The notes under the pieces: model-generated
Seen by the model: the letters and a program-made list of their open reading frames with translations, nothing else
The model's database searches: none
What the model was told of the DNA's origin: nothing
Made by a program: the position numbers and the translations under genes
Part shown: positions 25,601-35,645 of the stretch, piece after piece
How positions within the stretch are numbered: position 1 is the stretch's first letter
Layout: every line of letters begins with the position of its first letter
Source: Tubiluchus corallicola
Lineage: Eukaryota > Priapulida > Priapulimorpha > Priapulimorphida > Tubiluchidae
Assembly: GCA_030141605.1 (NCBI GenBank)
Contig: JAQGDQ010000265.1
Span: 216,001 to 280,000, forward strand
Direction: 5' to 3'
Length of the DNA stretch: 64,000 nt

Positions 25601-26833
25601 TTGTCAACCCGTGTTAAGTACATTAAAACAAACTTTTATTATGCGGCCAGGATGTATTGCAAGATTGTACATAACCTATCAGTTTCCTAAAAGGAAATTA
25701 GGTAACGGAAATAGAGTTGGGCTTATTCCAACGGCACCATTCAGACTAAAGAGTTTTCTCTCTGTGAACGGATTTGCGAGTTCTCTCAGCAAGTTATTGC
25801 AAACTCTCAGAGAGTAGACAAACTCTATTCATTGTGAGAACTCTAGAGAGAAAACTCTCTAGTCTGAATGCAGTGTACTGTAAGTATAAAGATCAATTTG
25901 TGTATTTCATGCTATCCATGTAATAAACTAGCAATCTAAGCGAAAAATATTTTTACTTGTTCGGTTGATTTCCTAATGTTTTCTGTGTAAAATATCATTG
26001 TAATGCATTGTATGCTTGTGGTAAATCTAATAAATTCTAAAATTATAAATGTTAATTTTTGTAGCCCATTGCAAGTGAATCAGCAAAAAAGAAGAAGGGA
26101 AAACCCCTAGAGGTGAGTTGTCTTGTTTGGTTTCATACAAGTTCTTCAATCATCCTATTAGTAATGTGGTGAGTATTACCATCGGCCAAGAGTGCATTAC
26201 TCGTGAGCAACATCAGCTCCTGAGCAGATAGGATTATAACTTCTGAATAATGACACATGATTAAGATAGATGAATTCTGACATTAACCTTCTCAATTATG
26301 AGAATAACAATATGAAGAAATTGAAAACTCTCGAGCAACTGTTATGCATGGAGAGAGACTACTAGCCCGCAGAGTGAATAGTACTTCAAAAGTGTGTCAC
26401 TCATAAACAATTAAATGCAGTTTTTGCATTGTGCAATTCAGTACCTATGCTTGCTATACAATTTGCTTGAATCTAGCAATCTGTCTTTGCCATTGCATAG
26501 CATTTAAATCTATGCTTGCGAGTAAAAGAAGCATAAATCAGACATACTAGCAACTTGCAAACATATCTAGTCAGACACGTACACGCATGTTGTAGTTCAT
26601 GAAGTATTTGATGTAAACTTATGTGCGTAATTTCGAGCTTACGGCTACAAAATTTTTTCTTTTTTGGTGGAATTTGCACAGAAATAGCTAGAGTTCCATT
26701 TGTGTTTAAAATAGACCTATTTTCTTGCACATTTTCAGCTTCACCTGATTTTTCAAAGCATTAAATTTTTCTATTATAGAGTAGTCCTAGCAAGAAAACA
26801 TCTAAGGCTGGTGCTAAGAAAGGAAAAAAGTAA
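10139..26833 (+). CDS. Nucleoplasmin/nucleophosmin-like histone chaperone, complete split gene
   Basis: Eleven exons join in frame: 10139-10169, 11444-11562, 12638-12760, 13691-13781, 17353-17486, 19330-19368, 20216-20314, 21819-21865, 24355-24406, 26065-26112 and 26780-26833 (stop TAA). All introns are GT-AG. The total is 837 nt, or 278 residues. Residues 1-120 form the nucleoplasmin core: it opens MSRFSKEHFWG, has a first acidic patch ESDDDEED, and shows the family landmarks LGAGAK, VEVET and GPVHLSG. Long acidic tracts (exons 5, 7 and 8) follow, then a Lys-rich basic tail with likely nuclear localisation signals. The family forms pentamers that bind histones and act in chromatin assembly and nucleolar ribosome biogenesis. 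The start fits because exon 1 ends in the conserved FWG. Intron 4 (13782-17352) carries a LINE remnant and intron 6 a pogo-like element. I did not choose between nucleoplasmin and nucleophosmin orthology. Confidence 0.92.
10855..10885 (+). pseudogene. Degenerate duplicate of nucleoplasmin-like exon 1
   Basis: This stretch in intron 1 copies the 31-base first coding exon with few changes (CTGTCCAAATTTAGCAAAGA against ATGTCCAGATTTAGCAAAGA), and some upstream bases (TATATAAxCT) also match. The start ATG is CTG here and the donor is weakened (GGGTTAAAG instead of GGGGTAAGC), so it is unlikely to code. It sits between two related direct repeats at 10745-10784 and 10891-10930, which suggests local duplication. 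Confidence 0.7.
14000..16310 (+). mobile_element. Decayed LINE with endonuclease, RT N-terminus and C-terminal tail, internally deleted
   Basis: In the plus strand, with many stops, one reads an APE-type endonuclease start (IDITGVQETHL near 14080), an RT N-terminal block (LKNDKSPVIDNLVAEQL near 15410 and ENLRPIILLSLLKK near 15600), and then, without the polymerase core, the C-terminal region at 15855-16292 (145-residue open frame containing LRKILKIKLP and RLRWVGHLMR, both LINE landmarks). The catalytic FADD part is missing, so an internal deletion is inferred. It lies in intron 4 of the nucleoplasmin-like gene. The 15855-16292 frame is the only long open piece and is not an independent gene. 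Confidence 0.8.
19455..19574. repeat. Near-perfect 49-bp palindrome with AT-dinucleotide loop
   Basis: Arms 19455-19503 and 19526-19574 are reverse complements with about four mismatches. They are separated by an (AT)n loop of 22 bases. The structure lies in intron 6, 86 bases after exon 6, and would form a strong hairpin in DNA or pre-mRNA. A further AT/TA microsatellite follows at about 19605-19660. Confidence 0.9.
19766..20174 (-). mobile_element. pogo/Tigger-like element, copy 2, with transposase C-terminus
   Basis: The TA-flanked termini are the same as at 9100-9558. Inside, on the minus strand, an open frame ending at 19863 reads AWNGVKPEVIIKSFKKCGIS, then NAMDGTED, then an acidic tail and a stop. 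This is the C-terminal end of a pogo/Tigger-type DDE transposase, the SFKKCGISN...DGTED signature of the CENP-B/jerky-related group. About 70 codons survive. The upstream catalytic domain is deleted, so this copy cannot move itself. It ends 41 bases before exon 7 of the nucleoplasmin-like gene. Confidence 0.88.
20830..21420. repeat. Two diverged tandem copies of an intronic repeat
   Basis: Blocks at about 20835-21130 and 21140-21420 share the CCCACTTTTCGAAAAAT start, the TAGTCCAAxTACT block and GAGTGACAAAG-like text. A third partial relative is at 13370-13560 in intron 4. It is a noncoding interspersed family. Confidence 0.6.
21922..22205. repeat. Perfect 20-bp inverted repeat bounding ~280 bp
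   Basis: The arm AGGTCAAAGGTTAAGTGTAC at 21922-21941 has an exact reverse complement at 22186-22205. No coding sequence lies between. The arrangement looks like a small MITE in intron 8, but no target duplication is clear. Confidence 0.7.
24416..25431. mobile_element. Probable Tigger-like non-autonomous DNA transposon
   Basis: Both ends begin TACAGT inward and carry imperfect inverted text of the GACTTATTACGAG / CAGCTTATAACGAG type, bounded by TA. The interior has no recognisable transposase. It begins 10 bases after the exon 9 splice site, in intron 9. Confidence 0.55.
25738..25870. repeat. Short palindromic MITE-like element, 25-bp arms
   Basis: Arms 25738-25762 and 25846-25870 are inverted copies (CATTCAGACTAAAGAGTTTT against CATTCAGACTAGAGAGTTTT) with one mismatch. 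The 83-base centre is rich in GAGAACTCT-type inner repeats. It lies in intron 9. Confidence 0.75.
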
Positions 26834-27174
26834 ACGAAGAGACAGCTGGCTTCCACCATTTCCATTTTGCTTTCTATGGGCATAAATACTCAGTACTGCT
26901 ATATATAAACCGGTGATCATTTCTGTTTCACTCCTTTTTGTTACGGTTACCAATATCTAGTGCCAATAACGATATGTAGGCACAACCAATAACAACAATT
27001 AAGATTGAAAATTTACGTAACTCGGCAATTTATATTTATAAAGGTTATAAAAGCAATCATTTTTGAAATTTAGTTTTGTTTATTTTTGGAAATAAGAGAA
27101 CTGGTACGTGGATAATGGTATGTAGTTACAATAGTCATATCTTAAGGTTCTACAGTTCTCCTTTTCCTGATGTT

Positions 27175-27434
27175 ATTACAATGTTTAATCAAGAGATAAT
27201 TGTTTCATTTTGTAAGGTAATATAAGCACCAATTTAACGTTATTTTATATAACTTTATACCATTTAATATCACGTAACTTGTAACTTTCGAAATATTATA
27301 TTGACATTACAATGTTTAATCAAGAGATAATTGTTTCATTTTGTAAGGTAATATAAGCACCAATTTAACGTTATTTTGATATATCCTTATACTTTTTAAT
27401 ATCACGTAACTTGTAACTTTCAAAATATTATGTT
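27175..27434. repeat. 131-bp tandem duplication
   Basis: Units 27175-27305 and 27306-about 27434 are nearly identical, differing by a few substitutions and a short indel. They lie about 340 bases after the nucleoplasmin-like stop codon. No open frame or RNA feature was recognised inside. Confidence 0.9.
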
Positions 27435-28001
27435 GACGTTATAAAGTTTTTTTGATGAGCATATTAAATAACAGTTGTTATTGCATTTTGTTTTTTCTAG
27501 CATTAGAAGACTAAACTGCTCTTCGATTTGTTCTATATCAAGAACTATTTTTGTTGCCCTATACAATTTACATAAGCATGTACAATATTCTATAGTACAT
27601 AGGTCCTTACATGGATACATATTCATACAAGAAAAAAAGTTTTCATATGTTAAAACTTTACAAATTAAAAATATTGATTAAATGCAAAATGAATGATGGG
27701 AAACATAAGTATTACAGATGCTTTTCGGAATACTCAACATAAACTACTCCCACAAAATTAATCTTCGTGATTTAAAATTTTGCTATTATATCTCGTCATT
27801 TTGTACGAGTGTTGAAAGGCATGGGTATATACAAGATCACTGTTTGAAACCTCTGCAGTTCTTTATATATAAAAATGTTACTTGGAATACAATTTTGCGA
27901 GTGGTAGGAATTGTGTGAGTATACCTCACTGCAGTCAGATTAATGTTCAAATAAAGAAAAGTGCAGTGCAGGCATGCATTTGTCTATGTTTACTGTTGTT
28001 G

Positions 28002-29372
28002 CTATGGACTGAATAACTGGAGGGTAGCAGATGCAAGAAGAATTGCAGTGGCAGAATGACATTGGTCGATTAGGTAAAGACGTATTGGACGCGATGAGAA
28101 CACATAGTGAGGCAATGCCAAGCACATTACCATAATAGCCAGCAACGACGACATGGTAAGACTTCCTCTTAATGTGTCTATTTGCAACACACCCCTGTAA
28201 TAGAAAATGAACACCTTACAAGCAGATCAGCTTTTTTGCCTTAGATTATTTTGAGAAGTTTTGAGAAACATTAACAGTTCCAGGCAAAAAAGCAATAAAT
28301 GTGATCAATCACAACTCTAATTCAAACAATTAACACAGTAGCAACGGTGGTTCGTCATCTGGCCCCTGTACCCTTTACATGATACGGAAGTCACTACCCT
28401 CTGCCTGCCCCATGTTCTAAGGTTGTTCAAGTTTTTATTGAAAACTTTGACCCATGCACTGTTTTATCTTGTTAGAATGTTATCCCTGCTTTCCAAGATT
28501 GTCTGATTCTATATTAATACATTCTAGATTTACTTGAGTATCTTTATGGGACGTGGATCTTAATAGCAATGCTGATGTATTTTGAAACTGGATAAAAATA
28601 GTTTTTAATGAACCTGTGATAGTCAGTAGCGTGATGTCTTGTACATTATGTATACTGTGAAGATCATATTCAAATAAATTGATTCTACTAGTCTATGATG
28701 CCAAATTCACCCCTTCAAAAGCTAAAATTCCTCTTGGGGAATTCCCCTTCGGTTGAGAACCACTGCATTATGGCCACATGATTTGACTGTATTTTAGCTT
28801 AAAGGTAAATTTTGTGCCTCTCCAATAAAATTCAAGCATTAGTTTTTTGAGTGTGATACAGCAGAGTGACATATAGTGCGTAGTGTACATATAGCCACTT
28901 AAAATTTTCTTAAGTTAAATTTTTAGCATGACAACACTAATTCTGTCATTAAGTAGTCGTGTCAAGTGATGTCTTTGGGAAACATAGCAGTTTTGCAAAA
29001 TAAAATAATACTGACTTGCCACAAAAAGTTTAAAATAGGATGCAATTCTTTTGGTGATGATTAGCAATTAGTATACATCTTTACATACCAGTGACCAATG
29101 AATTGTCAACTGTACTTTGATTATGTATATACTAGTAGCGTGGTTACCTGACGATATACTTCAGGACAAGAATCCAGATGGCACTACAAATGCTTGTGAT
29201 GATGAAAGGGCCACTGAAATTCTTGCCCACCTCACTACTGGACTTTCCTGGGTAGACGAGCCGAAGCCAGATGTTGCCAAATAGAAGAGGTGAGTACCAT
29301 AGCATTCCGACAGCAGTAACAGTAAGCCAGGTTAATACTATATCCAACATGGCTGGACCATAAATTATTGTC
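28002..29372 (-). CDS. DUF1761-like small membrane protein, two coding exons
   Basis: Exons 29372-29148 and 28194-28002 (stop TAG) join in frame at an Arg codon with a GT-AG intron of about 950 bases. The product is about 130-140 residues with several hydrophobic helices. Exon 1 has LWYSPLLFGNIW, the hallmark of DUF1761, and exon 2 has YVFSSRPIRLYLID, which fits the family's C-terminal motif followed by a last helix. The start is probably the Met of MLDIVLTWL at about 29350; a short overlapping upstream reading frame starts at an earlier ATG in the same exon. A minus-strand CAG/GTAAGT donor at 33100 may end a noncoding first exon. The function of this family is unknown. Confidence 0.75.
28341..28768. 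mobile_element. Possible hAT-like non-autonomous element
   Basis: The right end GGTTGAGAACCACTG matches the reversed terminal motif CAGTGGTTCTCAACC common to hAT/Charlie elements. The left end near 28350 (CGGTGGTTCGTC) is a weak inverted match. No 8-bp duplication was found, so the left boundary is a guess. Confidence 0.4.
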
Positions 29373-29579
29373 CTGCAAAACATTTTAAGCAGATATTTTT
29401 GTTAAGTCCCCTGACTTTAGTCAGTAAGAGAGAACCTATTGTCATCATGCGGCGTCTGTCGAGTGTTGTCCACAATTGACTTAATTTTCTATAATTAGCC
29501 AAAACCTTTTGTCTCAAGTCATAGACTTTTGGTGTGCAGTAACCTTGGCATAAGATGCATGTCGTGTGTCAAAATGAAT

Positions 29580-30600
29580 GAGCTAGTGTTAAAAGGTCAC
29601 GACCCAAAGGATCATGAATGCTCAAGTTATGTGGGATTTTGCCCGTTTTGCTAAAATTCTACGCGATGCATGCGGTAAACAAAATGTTCTTATAGCAATT
29701 TGGACACTAGATTGTATGACTTTTCAAAAGTCCTGCTGTTGCTATGGTGTACAAGGTCTTAATTTGGCAGTTGCTAGGGTGTAAACATGACCATTTCTTC
29801 CAAAACAGATATACATATTCTTTGACAGTTTTGAGACCAAACTGATGCAATATACAGAAAACATTGTAATGCTAGAATTTTTGACACTGCCAAAGTTTTG
29901 GCCCACCGGGGTCACCTTGTGGAAACTGGAATTGTACATTATAATTAGGTGCTGCCATCTATGGGCTAATCCTGTTACATTCTACAAGCTGACTTACCCT
30001 GAGTATAATTGATGGTCCAGCAAATGCATACACACTGCTCCTCTCCCTATTTTAAAGTAATGGTTGTTGTGAAGCCTGTATTCCAGATTTTTTATTCCTA
30101 TTCATACTTCTGTGCCTAAACTCAATCATAACAAAGTGAGTGAACAAGAACTTCAAAATGACTTTCACACACCTAAAGGTCATCTACAGCGAATCTCTCA
30201 GACATAATGTGTAATATATCAAATTAAAGCTTAGGGCGAGATGGGTTTGACACTGCCACTTTTTGGCCCAGCTGGGATCACCTAAAGGGCACCTACAGGG
30301 AATGTGCCAAATATATTGTGTAAGATATTCTAATAACGCTTATGCCGAGGCAGTTGACACATGGTTCATTAAAACATTAACAAATGACTTAGTTTTCTTT
30401 ATTTTGCCGAAACCTTTTGTCCTTCGTCTTAGATTTTTGATGTGCAGAGTAACCTTTGCATAAAATGCATGTCAAACTGAATGTCAAAATTTTGGGCCAT
30501 CTGGGGTCACCCAAAGGGCATCTAAAAGGAATGTCGCAAACAACTATTATAATAATTATAGCAAATTAAAGCTTACAGCGAGGTGTGTTCTCAAGGTTCA
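29580..30600. repeat. Cluster of diverged repeats with GGGGTCACC core
   Basis: Related blocks of about 100-110 bases (TTTTGGCCCAxxxGGGxTCACC, then a CAxCTACAGxGAAT-like block, then ATATxxAATTAAAGCTTA) recur near 29890, 30170, 30260 and 30490, with another partial relative near 31580. It is noncoding; the family is not recognised. Confidence 0.55.
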
Positions 30601-32501
30601 TGAAAAAGTCAGAGGTCAGTGGAAGAGCATCGCAACGAAAATGCTAAGGTCACAGGAATGAATTGTCACGGATTCCCGTGATTGAATTCTACTCTACAGC
30701 ATTGCAAACTAGTTTATTCCGGTTCTATAACCTTTGCAAATTTATCTAGAGTCATTCAATTAGGTTAACCTTGAATTATTCATACGGGCTTCATTCCGAA
30801 GCTATAAATTCCTTCGTCACCATTGTACAGGTGAGCATTTGACGCTTGCTTTTCCTACAAGCAGACGTTAAATGGTCCGCCTAATTCGTTAGGCTAATTT
30901 TTTTCCCCTTTCTTCAATAGTTTTTTTTATGGTTATGTGCTGATGTGTATCTATAATTAAGTTTACTGCTGTTATAAGTAGTAACTATGTAATTGCGACA
31001 AATCTTGTGAATTGAATAAATTTTATTTGGGTGGCCACTCCTTTTAAACCAATGGTTATGAAGTTTTTGTTAAGAGTCAAAATTTAGTCTAAATTATATG
31101 TTTCAGTAACAGCAAACCATTCTAATTATCAACTCGTAGACTTAAGCGTTATGCACCTTTCTCTATAAAAAATATACTAGACTATATACACTTCCACGTA
31201 ATTGTTTAATTAAGAACCAGGACGACGTCTCTCCCACAAAACTTCATGAAAAATTTTTGAGCTTTTTTCACATGAATATTCCTTTTCAAAAAATAATTGG
31301 TTTTTGAACTCACATTATTGTTTACTAATTCACTCATGCACTTACTTAGTCCGATAGTTACTTTTGTTCTCACAGCAATAATAACAAGAACTTCAAATGA
31401 GTGTACATTTCACTGCTATTTGCTGACCTGTGTGTTTTCTGTAATGCGGTTTTATGACTTTTCTGTATTATTAGAGTATGTACAATAGAATTAATTTCAC
31501 TTCAGAACTTCTTAGAGTCTCGTTATATCAATTTAACGACTTACAGAAACCATTATAATGTAACAATTCTTGACACTGCAAAATTTTGCACTATGCAGGG
31601 TCACCACCATTTTACATAATATTGTACAATTTTTCTTCAGGGGTCCTACACCGTCATTGGCAGTCTGGTTTCAATTATCATACTGTACATTAAATTTAAT
31701 TTTTTAAAATTTTCAATGCTGTGCTTCATGATGTGCTCATAGTGTTGTTGCATGTTTTTGTAACATGATAATATGAATTAAATAACTTGGGACTTATTAT
31801 TCATCTTATTCGACCGAGGACTGCACGGACCGCAAGCTTGGTATAAGCCTTATATATCATGAAGAAACAGTTTACGAGGTGTTTGTCCGAAATTAGAGTT
31901 ACATTTTAACAAATCAACATTGGTCTAAATGCACAAATTAGCAAAAATGATACTTGGCTTACTCCACTTTCTAAGTAACTTTGTTTTGTGCAACAGTAGA
32001 CATTTTGACCAATGGCATGCCTGGATTAATCTTTTAACCTGTTAGTGTTACATGGCAAATATGCTTGAGTAGTCATACTGCTGTTGAAAAAACCATGCAA
32101 TAGAAGTCTTTTATCACTATTATGCTGTAAAATTGTATTGTGTATCTTCCATTTTAGCCAATCAGCAGTGTAAATTTTTTCCTAATATTGAACAGTAATA
32201 CAATTTAGTAACAATAGTAACTTTTAATTAGTTAACAACCTTTCCGTACACAAACTAAGTTCAATAAACACGGACAAAGTTTGTTCCTAATTTTCTAGCA
32301 TCATTTTTAGCTCATTTTCTACTTGTTACAATACGTTCAAGCATGGGAGAGATTCAACTAATGTTAATGTATCTTTACACAGTTATTGATTATCTTATTT
32401 TTACTTGAGTTATAGGGCACTCGTTCGACTATTATTTCAACTATTGATAATTGGTTCTGCTGCTTTAAACCAGTGTTCAACTACTGCTAGGTACCTACAA
32501 A

Positions 32502-32730
32502 TACAGGATGTTTGGAAAGTCACTGTGACTTTTTCAATCGTGTTTTTTGCATTTCCGCTTTTGATCCAAACAAAATAAGAAGGATTCAAGCCTGTATTAA
32601 TGCCAACGGGAGTCACTTTTGACATTGTTTATAATTGTCATTCATATTCACCTCGTGTATTCTATATTAAAACATGTCTGTTAATAAATATTTTAAGTGC
32701 ACAGTGACTTTGCTTTCCGAACACCCTGTA
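32502..32730. mobile_element. 229-bp MITE, mariner-like termini
   Basis: The left terminus TACAGGATGTTTGGAAAGTC and the right terminus (reverse complement TACAGGGTGTTCGGAAAGCA) are inverted and bounded by TA, each followed by CACTGTG text. It is too short to code for a transposase. Confidence 0.8.
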
Positions 32731-33099
32731 GATTTCTTAGATTTTGATTTGTATTTCACATATTTGCGCTTGCTTGCCAATTTGTAAAAAGATTAAGTGT
32801 CTTGAACTCTACTGTTGACATTCAAAACTGATTTATTAATTGGTGGATGATTGTTTTTTAATTGCTACATTGGCTTTTTTTGTTCTTCTTTTAATTTTGC
32901 ATGTTACAGTCTTTGGGTCTACATTCAACTAAATATAAAACCAAGTTACCAAATATTTAGCTTTCTTTCTGTAATATACATTAAATTGGATCGCTCTATA
33001 TTAATTTATTAAGCTCGCGAAGCTGCGTTGTGCGACACGTAACTTCCAGTGACAGCGAGAACATTAAATCTACATCAAATTACATGCTTGCTAACTTAC

Positions 33100-33250
33100 C
33101 TGTGTGCTGTATCGAACTGAAATCGCACGTGACGAAACAAAAACCTAAAGTCAGCAAAAGCTATGTGAAAAGATTAAAACCCAGTGAAATGGTGTAGCAG
33201 TTCCAGACATAGCAAATTAATAACTCAAGTTCAAAGAATGGCACAAGGCC
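33100..33250 (-). promoter_or_regulatory. Possible noncoding first exon and promoter region of the DUF1761-like gene
   Basis: On the minus strand a strong splice donor (CAG then GTAAGT) ends at 33100. The sequence to its right has relatively many CpG sites and no long open frame. It would splice to the acceptor at 29373. This is the last stretch I can call animal; its 5' limit is arbitrary. Confidence 0.35.
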
Positions 33251-33969
33251 ACACACTACGTGTAGTTACGACGGTTGTCTTTTATACAGATAGCGGCGTG
33301 AGATCCAACAACTAATGCCAATGCGCAATGCCAAAGGGTTATAGAAGTCCAGAAAAGTAGCTGGAGCTCTTATAACTAAGTTAGATAGCAATGATGGAAA
33401 GTAATTGTTAAAAACGGGCAACAGGAAAAGCAGCATCAAGACGAATATCCCAATAGACACGAATAAGTGTCTTTGTCCTTTGTCCCTAGAGAAAACCTCA
33501 AAAGACACAGGACGAATTATCCCCAAGAGAGAGAGTGTCCCCGCTCTCTTCATGTTGTCACTAGCCCATCACTTAATACGCTCAATGTCAAATTGGATCA
33601 GTATTGGAGAAGATTTTGCTATATTCTTCCGCCAAGTGCGCCAAAGAGAAGAAAATGCCTGAAGAGGTCCTCTACTTTCCTGAAGTTATTCGTGTTAGAT
33701 CCAACTGGGAGCAGAAGCCTACCTGGATACTGCCTCATAAGAAACAATTTAAGAAGGATATCACTGACAAAGATGCCTCAGAAGAGCAGGAAAATCAAAG
33801 AGGCCAGAGACGCTAATTAGTCGCTCTTTAGCACTATCTCATAAACTGTGTAAATAGAAAATACCGAGGATTTGGCTCTATTTATAGCTGGACCCTTTTT
33901 TCAAGTAAAATTAAGAGCTGGTTCAGTACAACGAACACCCCAGCTTCGGGTTGGCAAGCACACTATTGC
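33250..33969. other. Transition zone between animal and bacterial DNA
   Basis: No recognisable gene. Two open frames, 33266-33553 on minus with a hydrophobic stretch and 33655-33816 on plus with 53 codons, match nothing I know and overlap other open frames, so neither is called. Base composition becomes less AT-rich to the right. The junction is somewhere here. Confidence 0.6.
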
Positions 33970-34110
33970 TTAAAGAGACTTGGAAACCTCCACTTCCTTA
34001 AAGGCTTCAATAAAATCTCCCACTTTTATGTCGTTATAAGAAGCTATATTTAGGCCACACTCATACCCGTGTGTTACCTCTTTGGTATCCTCTTTAAAGC
34101 GTTTCAGAGA
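33970..34110 (-). pseudogene. infB: 3' fragment of infB (translation initiation factor IF-2)
   Basis: The last 46 codons of IF-2 plus stop [21 protein letters not shown] and [12 protein letters not shown] are the conserved end of domain IV-2, which binds fMet-tRNA. The remaining roughly 900 or more residues of a normal IF-2 are absent. Reading upstream, the frame runs into sequence belonging to a different gene (34104-34238, another frame). The open frame starting at 34176 is therefore a fusion artefact, not a small gene. Confidence 0.88.
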
Positions 34111-34238
34111 CTCCTTAGAACCACAGGGGGAATGGTGTCTTTTGCTCCTCCCGAAGGCATTCCCATATTGGCACACGACAGGGAGAACACGGTGAATGCC
34201 CAGACACCAGCAGCGAAGTATAGTATTTTTTTATCCAA
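34104..34238 (-). pseudogene. 5' fragment of an Ig-like domain lipoprotein gene, truncated
   Basis: Starting at a TTG 36 bases beyond the DUF4270 stop, the frame reads a hydrophobic signal peptide, a lipobox FSLSC (Cys 22), then [18 protein letters not shown], the typical start of Bacteroidetes outer-surface lipoproteins with SbsA/Big_5 Ig-like domains. It meets a stop 44 codons in, exactly where IF-2 text begins; the two share the bases AGGAGTCTCTG. The intact family is several hundred residues long. Same strand and spacing suggest it was the natural downstream neighbour of the DUF4270 gene. Confidence 0.7.
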
Positions 34239-34273
34239 AAGAAGAGTATATAAGTATTTTTATTTTAATGAGT

Positions 34274-35626
34274 TTAGTATCTGGTGTATATAACTTCCAG
34301 TTTAATGGGCTTAGAGCTGTTTCCGCTTTTAAGAATAACTCTTCGCATTGATGACTTCCAGCTATTATGAGTGAGGTAGAATCCCAGGTTTTTTATTTTA
34401 TCACTCTCATCAACTTCTGAGTCCTCACGATTGCTGTCGATCAGGTTTTGTAAATGCTGTGTGATGTTAAATGAGTAAGCTGCATTTTCTGTGTCATATT
34501 GTCCTCCATAGTAGTCGCTTGCCAACTTATAGTCATCTGGGAAATCATACTCTTCATCATTAATAATGTATTTGAGGTATAGACTGCCCGGGTTTCTGTA
34601 TCTCTTTATGTCTGACATCATGGTGTCAGCATAGAAAGTGACTGTTGCCCTATTTATTGTTATATGCGTAGAGTCTGCCCAATCATCTAACGATGGGATT
34701 AAAACTTTGGCTTTGGTACCTGCGCATGGTTGTATGAATATCAAAGAGTCTTGCTCCTGTTCCTGATCGGTTTTACCATAAAAGACGGCCTTTTCAAAAT
34801 CATGCTCAAAGGAGGATACATTGGCGGAGTTTGAAGAAACATTATATTGATAACTTAAAGAGTCATTTTCGTTATTGTGAAAATATAGTTTTAACGCTAT
34901 TGATCCAGGAGATATTCCTATCAGAGTTCCCTTTCTGCTAACAGGTTCAGGCATTACAAGCAGCCCTTTAAAATATTTCAGAAAGTTTTCGTTATTGGCT
35001 ATATCCTCAGGCTCGACAGAGAGTAGCTTCTCTCCAATATCATTATTTAAGCGTACCTGTACATTCTGTGAGATAGTCTGATTATTAGTTGAGTCTATTC
35101 TAAATTTAGGAACAAAGCTACCTGTTCCTATGCTATTGTTCATATTGGCCATAGAAGATAGATCAAACGAAGAAAGGTATATTGCATTCGAGTTTAATGA
35201 TTCTTCAAGTTCGTAAATATTAAATGTTTGTTGTGTTAATGTGTCTCCATAAATGCCGTTATATGTAAATGTAAATACAAGAGAGTCAACAACTGCTTCT
35301 TCTCCGAAATCGGGTTTGCTAGGCAGTCTTAACTGCGCTGCAAAGCCAGCGTCTGTTCGCCCGAAAGCGGGGTCATAAAAGCTTCCAAATATGTTTGTGC
35401 TTGGGGATTCTACTGATACTCGACTGTCAGTAAATGTGAAAGCAGAGTTTGTAGATAATTCAGTTTTAGCATGAGCACTCAACAAGTCTTTATCTGGCAA
35501 TAAGTTAAGGGCAAGGGTACCATCTCCCTTTTTACATCCTGTAAAGAAGGCTGGTAAAATTACAAAAAGAACGAAGGAGGTTTTGTTCCTCCAGGCAGAA
35601 TAGCTATAGCGAGACAATCCAGCCAT
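34274..35626 (-). CDS. DUF4270 family lipoprotein
   Basis: A Bacteroidetes-specific surface lipoprotein of unknown function. The chosen start gives 450 residues: a hydrophobic signal ending LPAFFTGC (lipobox Cys), then the DUF4270 signature FGSFYDPAFGRTDAGF about 60 residues later, and a beta-rich remainder. Other in-frame ATGs up to 35683 would overlap the preceding gene; 35626 or 35632 avoid this. It follows the GT5 gene on the same strand by about 20 bases, so the two are probably cotranscribed. Next to GT5 and panC this is a common Bacteroidetes arrangement. Confidence 0.88.
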   Translation of the reverse strand: MAGLSRYSYSAWRNKTSFVLFVILPAFFTGCKKGDGTLALNLLPDKDLLSAHAKTELSTNSAFTFTDSRVSVESPSTNIFGSFYDPAFGRTDAGFAAQLRLPSKPDFGEEAVVDSLVFTFTYNGIYGDTLTQQTFNIYELEESLNSNAIYLSSFDLSSMANMNNSIGTGSFVPKFRIDSTNNQTISQNVQVRLNNDIGEKLLSVEPEDIANNENFLKYFKGLLVMPEPVSRKGTLIGISPGSIALKLYFHNNENDSLSYQYNVSSNSANVSSFEHDFEKAVFYGKTDQEQEQDSLIFIQPCAGTKAKVLIPSLDDWADSTHITINRATVTFYADTMMSDIKRYRNPGSLYLKYIINDEEYDFPDDYKLASDYYGGQYDTENAAYSFNITQHLQNLIDSNREDSEVDESDKIKNLGFYLTHNSWKSSMRRVILKSGNSSKPIKLEVIYTRY

Positions 35627-35645
35627 TATCATATAAAAAGTAAAG

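Noticed and set aside
33266-33553. 95-codon minus-strand frame with a hydrophobic stretch in the transition zone
   Set aside because: It matches no family I know, overlaps plus-strand frames of similar length and has no upstream or downstream partner, so it is not called.
33655-33816. 53-codon plus-strand frame
   Set aside because: No recognised motif; its length is expected by chance in less AT-rich DNA.
33970-34176. 68-codon frame as an independent small gene
   Set aside because: Its first 22 codons are the out-of-frame reading of the lipoprotein fragment and the rest is the IF-2 tail, so it is a fusion by juxtaposition.
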